A stretch of DNA of 51,080 bases, from positions 1 to 51,080 of the forward strand of contig CASFJQ010000017.1 in the NCBI GenBank assembly GCA_949295065.1, read 5' to 3'. Positions 7,122 to 14,914 of this stretch are shown here, in pieces. Numbering within the stretch: the first letter of the stretch is position 1; each line of letters begins with the position of its first letter. This DNA comes from an uncultured Parabacteroides sp. GTDB taxonomy: Bacteria > Bacteroidota > Bacteroidia > Bacteroidales > Tannerellaceae. Both the position numbers and the translations under genes were made by a program. Under the pieces are notes generated by a model. The model had not been told where the DNA came from and did not search any database. It worked only from the letters and a program-made list of their open reading frames with translations.

Positions 7122-8141
7122 ATGCTTAGACTAACTATACATATAGAAAGACTGTTATTGACACAGGATTGTGTCATAGTTCCGGGTTTTGGCGGCTTTG
7201 TTATTCAGGCGGTGAATGCTTCATACAATGCCGAGAAATCCATGTTTGTTCCTATGAGCAAGGAAGTGATGTTTAACACTACTTTGCAGCATAATGACGG
7301 TCTGTTGTGTGAGTCGTATATGCAGGCTTATCATACAGATTATGATAAAGCTCAGCAGATGCTGATTCAGGATATTGAAGAGTTGAAATCTGAGTTGCAT
7401 TCTGCCGGTGAAGTTTCGTTGGGCTTTATCGGTTGTTTCCGTATGGGTGATGAAGGCCAGGTGGTGTTTGTGCCTAAAACAACGGATATAATGTCAGTCT
7501 ATTCTTATGGGCTTACTTCTTTCAGCATTCCTACATTGGCTGAACTTGAAGCCGCTGAAAGAACTGCAGTGACAGAGGAAAGAAAATCTGCAAAAACGCA
7601 CGAGGATGTTCTGTATATCCCTGTGAGCCGTCGTTTTATCAGAACTGTGGCTGCATCGGTGGCTGCTGTTTCTTTGTTCCTTGTGGTATCGACTCCGGTG
7701 CGCGATGTGAACCATGCTGCATATAAGGCTAGCTTTGTCCCGACAGAGATGGTAAATTATACTGGCGTATATAATAATGAAACGGCTGTTGAAAATGAAG
7801 TTCCGGAAATGACAGTTTCTCCTGTTATTGATGAACCGAAGCCGGAGCCAAAGCCTGTTGTAGCTGAAAAAACTGTTGTGGCTGAAGAAAAGAAAGCTCC
7901 GCTTCCGCAGCAGAAAATGTTTCATATCGTTATTGCAAGTTTTCCGGACAAAGACCAGGCCGATAAGTTCCTAGCTAAGGTGGACAGAAAACAATTCCCT
8001 CAGACAGATATAATAGAGCGCGGAGGAAAGTTCCGTGTTTATTCAAAGAAATTTGATAATAGGGCAGAGGCAGAGTCTTATTTGGAGAATTTCAGAAACA
8101 ACTCTCCTTATAAGGATGCATGGCTTTTTATCAGCCGCTAA
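7122..8141 (+). CDS. HU/CCDC81-like N-domain, one membrane helix, C-terminal SPOR domain
   Basis: A 339-residue protein. Residues 1-130 (LTIHIERLLLTQDCVIVPGFGGFV, then LQHNDGLL) match the Bacteroidetes HU-related CCDC81-type domain found at the N-terminus of SPOR proteins. A single membrane helix spans about 172-190. A Pro/Glu/Lys/Val-rich linker follows, with a SPOR domain at about 265-337 (FHIVIASFPDKDQADKFL to WLFISR). SPOR domains bind denuded septal peptidoglycan, so a role in division or cell-wall remodelling is likely, with the HU-like part in the cytoplasm, perhaps touching DNA. It lies 12 bp upstream of the helicase gene and is likely co-transcribed with it. Confidence 0.85.
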   Translation: MLRLTIHIERLLLTQDCVIVPGFGGFVIQAVNASYNAEKSMFVPMSKEVMFNTTLQHNDGLLCESYMQAYHTDYDKAQQMLIQDIEELKSELHSAGEVSLGFIGCFRMGDEGQVVFVPKTTDIMSVYSYGLTSFSIPTLAELEAAERTAVTEERKSAKTHEDVLYIPVSRRFIRTVAASVAAVSLFLVVSTPVRDVNHAAYKASFVPTEMVNYTGVYNNETAVENEVPEMTVSPVIDEPKPEPKPVVAEKTVVAEEKKAPLPQQKMFHIVIASFPDKDQADKFLAKVDRKQFPQTDIIERGGKFRVYSKKFDNRAEAESYLENFRNNSPYKDAWLFISR

Positions 8142-8153
8142 GAGTTTATTCCG

Positions 8154-10157
8154 GTGGATTTTGTTATAGATACAGATAACAGGGAGTTTCAGGATGCATT
8201 GCAGCTGATAACTCATACCCGGCAATCTGTTTTCCTTACCGGGAAAGCTGGAACTGGTAAATCTACTTTCCTTAAATATATATGTGAGAATACTCGGAAA
8301 AAACATATAGTTTTGGCTCCGACGGGAATTGCTGCAATCAATGCCCGAGGAGTTACTCTCCATTCTTTCTTTAAACTTCCTTTCAGGCCTATTTTGCCGG
8401 AAGATCCGGATCTCAGCTTGAGAAACGGGCGTATTTTCGAATTTTTCAAATATACAAAAGAGCGTAGGAAAATAATATCGGAGGTGGAACTCGTGATTAT
8501 CGACGAGATTTCGATGGTGCGTGCCGATATTATTGATTGTGTGGACCGTATTTTGCGTGTGTTTTCGGGAAATATGCGTCTTCCTTTTGGTGGAAAACAG
8601 ATGCTTTTTGTCGGTGATGTTTTCCAGCTCGAGCCTGTTGTGCCTTCTGATCAGAAAGATATTCTTTCACGCTTTTATCCCAGTGCTTTTTTCTTTTCGG
8701 CAAGAGTTTTCAAGGAAATAAATCTTGTGCCGATTGAATTGCAGAAAGTTTACAGGCAGAAAGATGTTGATTTTGTTTCAGTGCTGGATAAAATCAGAAG
8801 CAATTCTGCCAGAAATCAGGATTTGGAAAAGCTGAATTCAAGATATATTCCTTCTTTTGAGCCTGACGACAAGGATATGTATATCACCTTGGCAACAAGG
8901 CGCGACCAGGTGGATTTTATCAATGACAAAAAGTTGGCGTCGCTCGAGGGAGAGGAGTTTGTTTCCGTCGGAAGAATATCCGGTGATTTTCCGGAGTCTT
9001 CTTTGCCTACTCAACTTAAATTGTCGATAAAGAAAAATGCTCAGATTATTTTTATTGAAAACGACAGAGATAGGAGATGGGTGAACGGAACAATTGGAAT
9101 GATTTCGGGCATTGATGACGAAGGGCATGTGTTTGTGCTTCTTGAAAATGGAAATGAGTATTTGATTGAGCCTACTGTATGGAATAATTATAAGTATAAA
9201 TATAACGAAGAGAAAAAGCAGATTGAGGAAGAAATTATCGGCTCGTTTGAACAGTTGCCGATTCGTCTTGCCTGGGCGATAACTGTGCATAAAAGTCAGG
9301 GATTGACTTTCAGCCGTGTGGTTGTTGACCTGACTGGCGGAGTTTTTGCCGGAGGTCAGACTTATGTGGCATTGAGCAGATGCACATCAATAGATGGTTT
9401 GGTGTTGAGAAGAAGGATTTCTCAATCTGATATTTTTATAAAGAAAGAAATAGTTGCGTTCAGCAAACAATTCAATGATTCCCGGCTTATTGAGGAAAGT
9501 TTGAAGGAAAGCGAAGCTGAACTTCTTTATGCAAACGCTTCACGAAGTTTCGACAAAAATAATTTTTCTGAAGCAGTTGATATGTTTGCCAAAGCCTTAA
9601 GTAAGAAAAATGTAATGGATAAGCCTGAAGTCCGACGCTTGATAAGTCGGAAATTGCAGCGTATCAACTCTCAGCGTGAGCAAATCAAGGCTTTGAAGGA
9701 GCAAATTCATTCGATGCGCGAAGTACAGAAGGAATATGCTCGTGAATATTATCTTATGGGGAATGAGTGTGTAACTCAGGCTCATGATTTAAAAGCTGCA
9801 CTTCGTTGTTTTGAAAAAGCTCTGAAACTTTATCCGCAATATTTGGATGCTTGGGTAAGAAAAGGTGTGACATTGCTTGAAATCGGTGATGAATATGATG
9901 CCCAGTCGGCTTTTAATATAGCAGTTTCTTTGGATTCAAAATCATTCAAGGCAAGATATAACCGTGGAAAATGCCGTTTGAGATTGAAATATTACGAAGA
10001 AGCCTTGTCTGATTTTAATGTCGCTGTTGGTCTGAAACCGGAACATATTGCTACTCACGTATATTTATCAGAAGTTTACACTTGCCTTGGTGATGAAGAG
10101 ATGGCATTGAAGCATGAGGAAATAGCTGAGGCACTAAGGAGAAAAAAGAACAAATGA
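8154..10157 (+). CDS. Pif1/RecD-like helicase with C-terminal TPR repeats
   Basis: A 667-residue superfamily 1B helicase. The Walker A motif is GKAGTGKS (residues 30-37), TGIAAINARG at about 57-66 resembles Pif1 motif Ia, and Walker B is VIIDE (114-118). GDVFQLEP (154-161) is motif III. The C-terminal helicase motif LAWAITVHKSQGLTF and TYVALSRC (motif VI) lie near 375-410. Residues from about 470 on are helical, with TPR-like units (ALRCFEKALKLYPQYLDAWV, AFNIAVSLDSKSFKARYN). It probably unwinds DNA or G-quadruplexes 5' to 3', with the TPR part recruiting a partner. The start is GTG at 8154; no ATG fits near the conserved N-terminus. Confidence 0.9.
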   Translation: MDFVIDTDNREFQDALQLITHTRQSVFLTGKAGTGKSTFLKYICENTRKKHIVLAPTGIAAINARGVTLHSFFKLPFRPILPEDPDLSLRNGRIFEFFKYTKERRKIISEVELVIIDEISMVRADIIDCVDRILRVFSGNMRLPFGGKQMLFVGDVFQLEPVVPSDQKDILSRFYPSAFFFSARVFKEINLVPIELQKVYRQKDVDFVSVLDKIRSNSARNQDLEKLNSRYIPSFEPDDKDMYITLATRRDQVDFINDKKLASLEGEEFVSVGRISGDFPESSLPTQLKLSIKKNAQIIFIENDRDRRWVNGTIGMISGIDDEGHVFVLLENGNEYLIEPTVWNNYKYKYNEEKKQIEEEIIGSFEQLPIRLAWAITVHKSQGLTFSRVVVDLTGGVFAGGQTYVALSRCTSIDGLVLRRRISQSDIFIKKEIVAFSKQFNDSRLIEESLKESEAELLYANASRSFDKNNFSEAVDMFAKALSKKNVMDKPEVRRLISRKLQRINSQREQIKALKEQIHSMREVQKEYAREYYLMGNECVTQAHDLKAALRCFEKALKLYPQYLDAWVRKGVTLLEIGDEYDAQSAFNIAVSLDSKSFKARYNRGKCRLRLKYYEEALSDFNVAVGLKPEHIATHVYLSEVYTCLGDEEMALKHEEIAEALRRKKNK

Positions 10158-10205
10158 ACTTATTGATAGTTATAATCCAACTAAATCATATATTGAATTT
10201 ATTGT

Positions 10206-10313
10206 ATTCAAAATATCGATTCACCTAGGTGGTTCAATCAACTCACCTAGGTGAGCCAATCAATCCACCTAGGTGAGCCGATTAACCCATCTAGGTGGGG
10301 CGATATTTTGAAT
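10206..10313. repeat. Four 22-bp palindromic units flanked by 13-bp inverted ends
   Basis: CACCTAGGTG occurs at 10222-10231, 10244-10253 and 10266-10275, with a one-base variant CATCTAGGTG at 10288-10297, so the period is exactly 22 bp. The 12-bp spacers resemble each other (AGCCAATCAATC type). The array is bounded by ATTCAAAATATCG (10206-10218) and its perfect complement CGATATTTTGAAT (10301-10313). It begins about 50 bp after the helicase stop. It may be multi-site operator DNA, a nucleoprotein site or a transcription terminator; nothing in the sequence decides between these. Confidence 0.85.
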
Positions 10314-10399
10314 GCGATTTCCTACTTTAATTATTAGGATGAATGTGGAATATTAATGTGATGACTTTTGTGTTGGTGGAATAGAAAATAAAATTCCCC

Positions 10400-10475
10400 G
10401 CATTCTCTCTTTCTCCTCTGTATTGAAAAATATCTCTCTGTGTCTCCGCATCTCTGTGTTTTATCCCCCAAACCC
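10400..10475. repeat. Degenerate family 2 arm (CTCTGTGTCTC repeat)
   Basis: CTCTCTGTGTCTCCGCATCTCTGTGTTTT near 10435-10463 (written here in parts: CTCTCTGTGTCTCCGC, then ATCTCTGTGTTTT) matches the right-hand arm of the family 2 palindrome seen at 38094-38120. No clear left partner is present, so this looks like a half element or decayed copy. Confidence 0.45.
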
Positions 10476-10527
10476 CCATGTTTCGTCCCATAAACCCATT
10501 ATGTTGAAAAAAAATACCAACTTTCTC

Positions 10528-10557
10528 TTGCAGATTAATAATTACTACTTAACTTTG
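10528..10557 (+). promoter_or_regulatory. Promoter of the structured leader / small RNA
   Basis: TTG at 10528-10530, a 19-bp spacer and TAACTTTG at 10550-10557. It lies about 450 bp ahead of the next start codon (11007), so its transcript would first contain the structured segment and the terminator at 10829-10913. Confidence 0.65.
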
Positions 10558-10563
10558 CAGCAA

Positions 10564-10913
10564 TTCCATTAGGCAGATAGCGTTCTGCACTTGAGGAAGT
10601 ACATATTTATGTAAGCATTTTATGGTGATTATTCCTACTCGGAAAATCTGCAAAATTTTTTAAGTAAGACGGAATAATGGACAACATGAAATGCTTGCGC
10701 TTGGAAGGATTATATGATATTGTTGTATCTGTTCGTGTATATTTCATACACTAAAGTCACGCCTTTTTAGGAGGGTGGAAAGCGTATCTATATACACAAA
10801 TATTATAGGATACTTTATATAACCGAATAAGCGCAGGCTGTTGTTTTATTATTGTTTTACTGGCTTTGCAGAGCCTCCGAGTAAATAATAAATACAACGT
10901 CTGCGCTTTTTTT
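10564..10913 (+). ncRNA. Candidate structured RNA (small RNA or long attenuated leader)
   Basis: No convincing ORF is present. A long rod can be drawn: GTAAGCATTTTATG (10611-10624) with CATGAAATGCTTGC (10685-10698), 14 pairs with two G-U. Inside it ATTATTCC (10628-10635) pairs with GGAATAAT (10671-10678). Outside it CAGATA (10574-10579) pairs with TATCTG (10726-10731), leaving two opposed loops of about 30 nt. This stem, large central bubble, stem layout resembles 6S RNA, but that is inference; no primary-sequence signature of RNase P RNA, tmRNA or SRP RNA was seen. A promoter precedes it and a terminator closes it. It could instead be a regulated leader of the 1160-residue gene. Confidence 0.5.
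10829..10913 (+). terminator. Terminator upstream of the DUF6383 gene
   Basis: AAGCGCAG (10829-10836) pairs with CTGCGCTT (10901-10908), continued inward by GTTGT/ACAAC, and is followed by an unbroken T-run. An inner GGCTTTGCAGAGCC hairpin lies in the loop. It should end the 10564 transcript or, if conditionally formed, act as an attenuator for the gene at 11007. Confidence 0.7.
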
Positions 10914-11006
10914 ATGTTCATACTTAATCAAAGGTTTTAAGATGTTGAGCCGAAAATGCTTCTTCTTACGGAACTATTTTTATTAACATTTTAAAATTAA
11001 ATTATT

Positions 11007-14000
11007 ATGAACAAGAAAGTTTCTACACTTTTGACAGTGGCTCTTACTCTTGGAGGCTCACTGTTGAGTAGTTCGGCTTTTGCAACAGATGTTACAGCAA
11101 CATCATTTGCTAATGCTGTTAAAAATGGCGTTTTAGATGTCAAAACATTGGCACCGGACAATGTTATTAATTTGACTCAAGATGTTAATCTAGCTGAAGG
11201 ACAGCACCTTGTAATAGTAAAAGAGGATGGTGTTACTATCACATCAAAAGATGGAAAAACATTTAAAGGACATTTGCTTTTGGCAGGTGATGGCATCACT
11301 GTTTCAAACTTGAAACTTACTTCAAAAGATTTGTTAAGTGTTGTTCGTCAGGGAAACTGGAATAGCTCAATTATTTCTGTTTATGCTAATAATGTAACTA
11401 TTAAGGGTAATACATTTGAAGGTGCTGCTAATCGTTCAGGAGCATTTAATGAAGCTATCTCTTTGGTTCCTCAGTCTAACGAGGTAAATTATGTAGTTGA
11501 AGGAAATGAATTTTCTGGATTTACTACAGATATGGGTGATAATAATAAGCTTAATACTGCAATAAGAATCAATAGAGGAAGCAATTGGATGGCGATTCAA
11601 GTAGATGATCCTAATAAGACTAATTTAGAGAATGCATTCAATGACTCTAAATTGAAAGGTATTAATAATGATGTAATAGGCGCTGGTCCTTCTGCATATC
11701 CTGGAATGTCTATTGAATCAATTGTAAAAGGAAATGAATTTGAAACAACTACTTCAAATGTTATTTTGTCTGGATTTGATGGAGATGACGTAGCTGAAAT
11801 TAGCTTTAATGAGTTAGATGAAGCTGCTGAGGAAGTTTTGAAAAAAATAGCTACAGATCAAAATAATAAACTTTCTTACAATGCTCAGTTGTATATTTCT
11901 GATGCAGAACCAAGTGAAGTGGTAGATGTAATTGAAGAAGTTGGTTTGAAAGGCGATTATGTTATATATGCAAATAATGCAAATATTGTAGATGGTGAAG
12001 GTTATCCAAATAATGATAATCCATGTATATCAGCTGATGGAGTTGAATATCTTTCATCTGCTGAATTGAACGATGTAAATCGTGGTTCTTTCTCTATTGG
12101 TTACCAGTTTGATAAAAACAATAAGGCTACAGAAAATCCTTTTGATAGAGAATTGAAAGCATTCCGTTTGGAAGGAGAAGCTACAATGGTTGTTTATTTA
12201 GCAACTTCATGGCCGGAGTCATTGAATAACAAATCGGTTATTTCTAAAGATGAATTTAACGACTGTGACTTCTTGGTTGCAGCTCCAAGTACAGATGTTA
12301 ATGAATATTACAATATTGCAGGACATAATAAATTTGGAGAATCTGTTAAGTTTGTTTCCGTCAAGGGTGACCGTTTAACTTCTGACATATATCCTGGTAA
12401 TGATGTATCTTCTATTAATGCTGCTAAGGCTGGAAAATATGCATTTGTAAATGCTCAGTTTAGAGTAGTTAATGATGCTACATGTGCAGATGAAGATGCT
12501 GGTGACTATAAGTTTACTATGCCTAATCTTTACGGTTTGTCTGATAATAACAAAAAAGTAAAAGCTTCAGAAGCTGTTGCTACAGTGGCATTGATAGGAA
12601 CAGGAAAAGATCGTATTGTAACTACAACATTTGCAACAGAAGATGCAAATAAATTATGCGTTCATGCAAGTATCGGAAATACAAGAACAGTAGAAGCAAA
12701 AGACTTCTTATCAACAGAAAAGGCTTCTGTATTCAATATTAAGTTTGTAAGTAAGACTCTTGCTGGTGATTTGACAGGAAATGAAGCAAATACTAAATCT
12801 GAATACAATAAGTATCTGACAGTTTATGGAAACGAAACTTTGGCTCATGGTTCTGATTTCACAAACTTGAGTGCTCCAGAAAGCCAGTGGATAGTTGTAG
12901 ATGTTACTGCTGACGGCGAATTTGTATTCCAAAACAGAGAAAATGCAGAAGTTAAAATCACTGTAGAGTTGTTGTCAACAGATAAAGATAATGTATATGA
13001 ATTGCGTTCTACTAATGATGATGAGTTGGCATTATTTGCTTATGTAGATGGCAATGGTGAATATAAACGTTATGGAGGTAAGGCATTGAGCGGAATGTCA
13101 GTTGAATTGACAGCTGTAACTCCAAACAAGGAAGCTGGTTATGCATCTACAGAATTGGATAATGCGGGATTGGTTCGTTTTGTATTCAATAGAAATGAAG
13201 AAAGCGATGTTCAGTTGTCTGATTTCTATGTTACTGTAAATTCAGATAATGCTGTTAAAGTAGATAAAGAGGAATCAAAAGCAGCTCAGTTCTCAGTAAT
13301 TAAGTTTGATGCATCTTCAACATCAACGGCTTTGGCAGATTCAATCTATGCAGATAATAATTATGTAATCTGGAATGCTTCAGACAAAAAGACAGAGATG
13401 GTAGAAGATGGTGACTCTATTGCTGTAGTTGCTTATGCATTCAAACAGTTGCGTGCTGATGGTAAGAATTATTACTTGAATGCAGATATGCAGTTGACAA
13501 AATTCGATGATGAAGCTGATGCTCCAAGATTCTTGGTTAAATTGTATAAGAATGGTTCTTATGGACTACTTTCTGTAGATAGAACATCTTGGAATCGTGG
13601 TGATTATTTCCGTGAAATATTGGAAGAAAATTCTGATATCTTAACATTGAACAATAACGCAGCAATTGAAGGTTCAACATCTGTATATTATGATTATACA
13701 ACTTCACATCTGTTTGACTTCAATATCTTGAAAGAAACTCCTGGTACAAGCTTCAACCACGTTCCACAGCACGTTACAATGGAAGCTGTAAATGGCGGTT
13801 ACATTGCAATGAATGCTGAAAACAAGGAAGGTATCGTTGCTCCTGTATCAACATTGAAGGCTGAATATACTAAGGAAGATTTGACATTCTGGTTGGATAC
13901 AACAGATTCAGAAGCTGTAACTCCATCATTCATGATTTCTAAAGCAGGTAACTATATGTACAATGCAGTAGATTCATTGAATGCTTACAATGATGGTACT

Positions 14001-14489
14001 GCAAGTGCTGAAAAGGCTGAAGACTTCGGTATGAAGGTTAATAATGTTGAATATGCAAAGGCTATCTTCCAGACTGCAGATTTGACTAAGGTTGGTGATA
14101 TCAACAACTACAAGTTCCAGATTGTACAGTCTGCAGACAATGCTGACGAATATGTAATCAAGAGCTTGAACGGTTACAAGTATGTTGCTGCTCACAACCA
14201 GAAACTTTATTTCACTGCGGAAGCTAAGGATGCTTTGAAGGTTATCGTTACTCGCGTTGAAGCACCAACATCTAACGAAGGCGTATCTGCAACAGAAGTT
14301 AAAGTTGTTGCTAACAACGGTTCAGTAGTAGTTAAGAACGCAGCCGGCAAGAACGTAGTAGTATCTACAATCTTAGGTCAGGTAGTAGCTAACGAAGTAT
14401 TGACATCAGACAACGCAACAATCAATGTACCTGCAGGTATCGTGGTAGTTGCTGTTGAGGGTGAAAGCTTCAAAGTAAATGTAAAATAA
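11007..14489 (+). CDS. Large secreted protein with DUF6383-type C-terminal domain
   Basis: 1160 residues. A signal peptide is plain (MNKKVSTLLTVALTLGG followed by an Ala-rich stretch to SAFA, about residue 26). Residues about 30-260 look like a parallel beta-helix (NNVTIKGNTF, NEVNYVVEGNEFSG, ESIVKGNEFETTTSN are rung-like). A long acidic central region without a family I recognise follows. The last 80 residues (VVANNGSVVVKNAAGKNVVV, then STILGQVV to VNVK) match the DUF6383 domain of Bacteroidales and resemble a type IX secretion sorting domain. Location is probably outer membrane or extracellular; function is unknown. A 450-bp leader with its own terminator precedes it. Confidence 0.8.
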   Translation: MNKKVSTLLTVALTLGGSLLSSSAFATDVTATSFANAVKNGVLDVKTLAPDNVINLTQDVNLAEGQHLVIVKEDGVTITSKDGKTFKGHLLLAGDGITVSNLKLTSKDLLSVVRQGNWNSSIISVYANNVTIKGNTFEGAANRSGAFNEAISLVPQSNEVNYVVEGNEFSGFTTDMGDNNKLNTAIRINRGSNWMAIQVDDPNKTNLENAFNDSKLKGINNDVIGAGPSAYPGMSIESIVKGNEFETTTSNVILSGFDGDDVAEISFNELDEAAEEVLKKIATDQNNKLSYNAQLYISDAEPSEVVDVIEEVGLKGDYVIYANNANIVDGEGYPNNDNPCISADGVEYLSSAELNDVNRGSFSIGYQFDKNNKATENPFDRELKAFRLEGEATMVVYLATSWPESLNNKSVISKDEFNDCDFLVAAPSTDVNEYYNIAGHNKFGESVKFVSVKGDRLTSDIYPGNDVSSINAAKAGKYAFVNAQFRVVNDATCADEDAGDYKFTMPNLYGLSDNNKKVKASEAVATVALIGTGKDRIVTTTFATEDANKLCVHASIGNTRTVEAKDFLSTEKASVFNIKFVSKTLAGDLTGNEANTKSEYNKYLTVYGNETLAHGSDFTNLSAPESQWIVVDVTADGEFVFQNRENAEVKITVELLSTDKDNVYELRSTNDDELALFAYVDGNGEYKRYGGKALSGMSVELTAVTPNKEAGYASTELDNAGLVRFVFNRNEESDVQLSDFYVTVNSDNAVKVDKEESKAAQFSVIKFDASSTSTALADSIYADNNYVIWNASDKKTEMVEDGDSIAVVAYAFKQLRADGKNYYLNADMQLTKFDDEADAPRFLVKLYKNGSYGLLSVDRTSWNRGDYFREILEENSDILTLNNNAAIEGSTSVYYDYTTSHLFDFNILKETPGTSFNHVPQHVTMEAVNGGYIAMNAENKEGIVAPVSTLKAEYTKEDLTFWLDTTDSEAVTPSFMISKAGNYMYNAVDSLNAYNDGTASAEKAEDFGMKVNNVEYAKAIFQTADLTKVGDINNYKFQIVQSADNADEYVIKSLNGYKYVAAHNQKLYFTAEAKDALKVIVTRVEAPTSNEGVSATEVKVVANNGSVVVKNAAGKNVVVSTILGQVVANEVLTSDNATINVPAGIVVVAVEGESFKVNVK

Positions 14490-14492
14490 TTC

Positions 14493-14630
14493 AGGTAACA
14501 AGTTGACGAGTTGACAAGTTGACGAGGTAAGTCAGTCAACAGTCAATAAGTCGGCAAGGTTTAGGAAAGATAGAGTTGGCAAGGAAACAAAATCCTTGTC
14601 AACTCGTCAACTGAAGCCTTGTTACCTTTA
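14493..14630. repeat. Palindromic intergenic repeat, family 1 (copy c)
   Basis: The left arm AGGTAACAAGTTGACGAG... (14493 on) and right arm CCTTGTCAACTCGTCAACTG...CTTGTTACCT (ending 14629) are complementary over most of their length around a loop of about 60 nt. It starts 3 bp after the stop of the 1160-residue gene, so it may act as its 3' hairpin. Confidence 0.75.
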
Positions 14631-14772
14631 AAGAAATAAAGTAACTCGTGATGAGCGAATCCCATTAATTTTTAGTTATTAATAATAATTGTGTAATAAA
14701 AAAGTTCTAAGCCCGATGAAGTAACTCCGTGAGGAATGAAAGGGCATGTGAATAAAAATTAAATGTCTAAGG

Positions 14773-14805
14773 AAGGCTGTTTCTCTTCGGGGAAGCAGCC
14801 TTTTG
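14773..14805 (+). terminator. Rho-independent-type terminator
   Basis: AAGGCTGTTTC and GAAGCAGCCTT form a stem around a TCTTCGGG loop, followed by TTTT. The preceding segment (14710-14746) is bracketed by GCCC and GGGC and has no ORF. The 425-bp gap 14490-14914 thus holds a family 1 repeat, this terminator and the ATPase promoter. Confidence 0.7.
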
Positions 14806-14862
14806 TTTATTATAGTTTATATCGAATTATAGCATGGATCACTAAAATTAGTCTGATATCCT

Positions 14863-14893
14863 TTTGAAATATCTTTCAGAAAGATTATCTTTG
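14863..14893 (+). promoter_or_regulatory. Promoter for the DUF234-type ATPase
   Basis: TTTG at 14863-14866, 19 bp, TATCTTTG at 14886-14893. The start codon at 14915 leaves a leader of roughly 15 nt. Confidence 0.7.
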
Positions 14894-14914
14894 TGAAAGA
14901 TATATTTAAATGGC

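Noticed and set aside
10222-10297. Short regularly spaced repeats that could suggest a CRISPR array
   Set aside because: Units are 10-bp palindromes with 12-bp similar spacers. CRISPR spacers are longer and unrelated in sequence, and no cas gene is present. The same applies to 33561-33681.
10564-10913. RNase P RNA, tmRNA or SRP RNA
   Set aside because: The length would suit RNase P RNA, but the conserved GAGGAAAGTCC and ACAGAA-type cores are absent. There is no tRNA-like end for tmRNA and no GGAAG/GCAGC apical pattern for SRP RNA.
14705-14750. Possible riboswitch or small RNA around GCCC...GGGC before the ATPase gene
   Set aside because: Only a 4-bp closing match and no promoter of its own. 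It does not match a riboswitch core I know, so only the terminator after it is listed.
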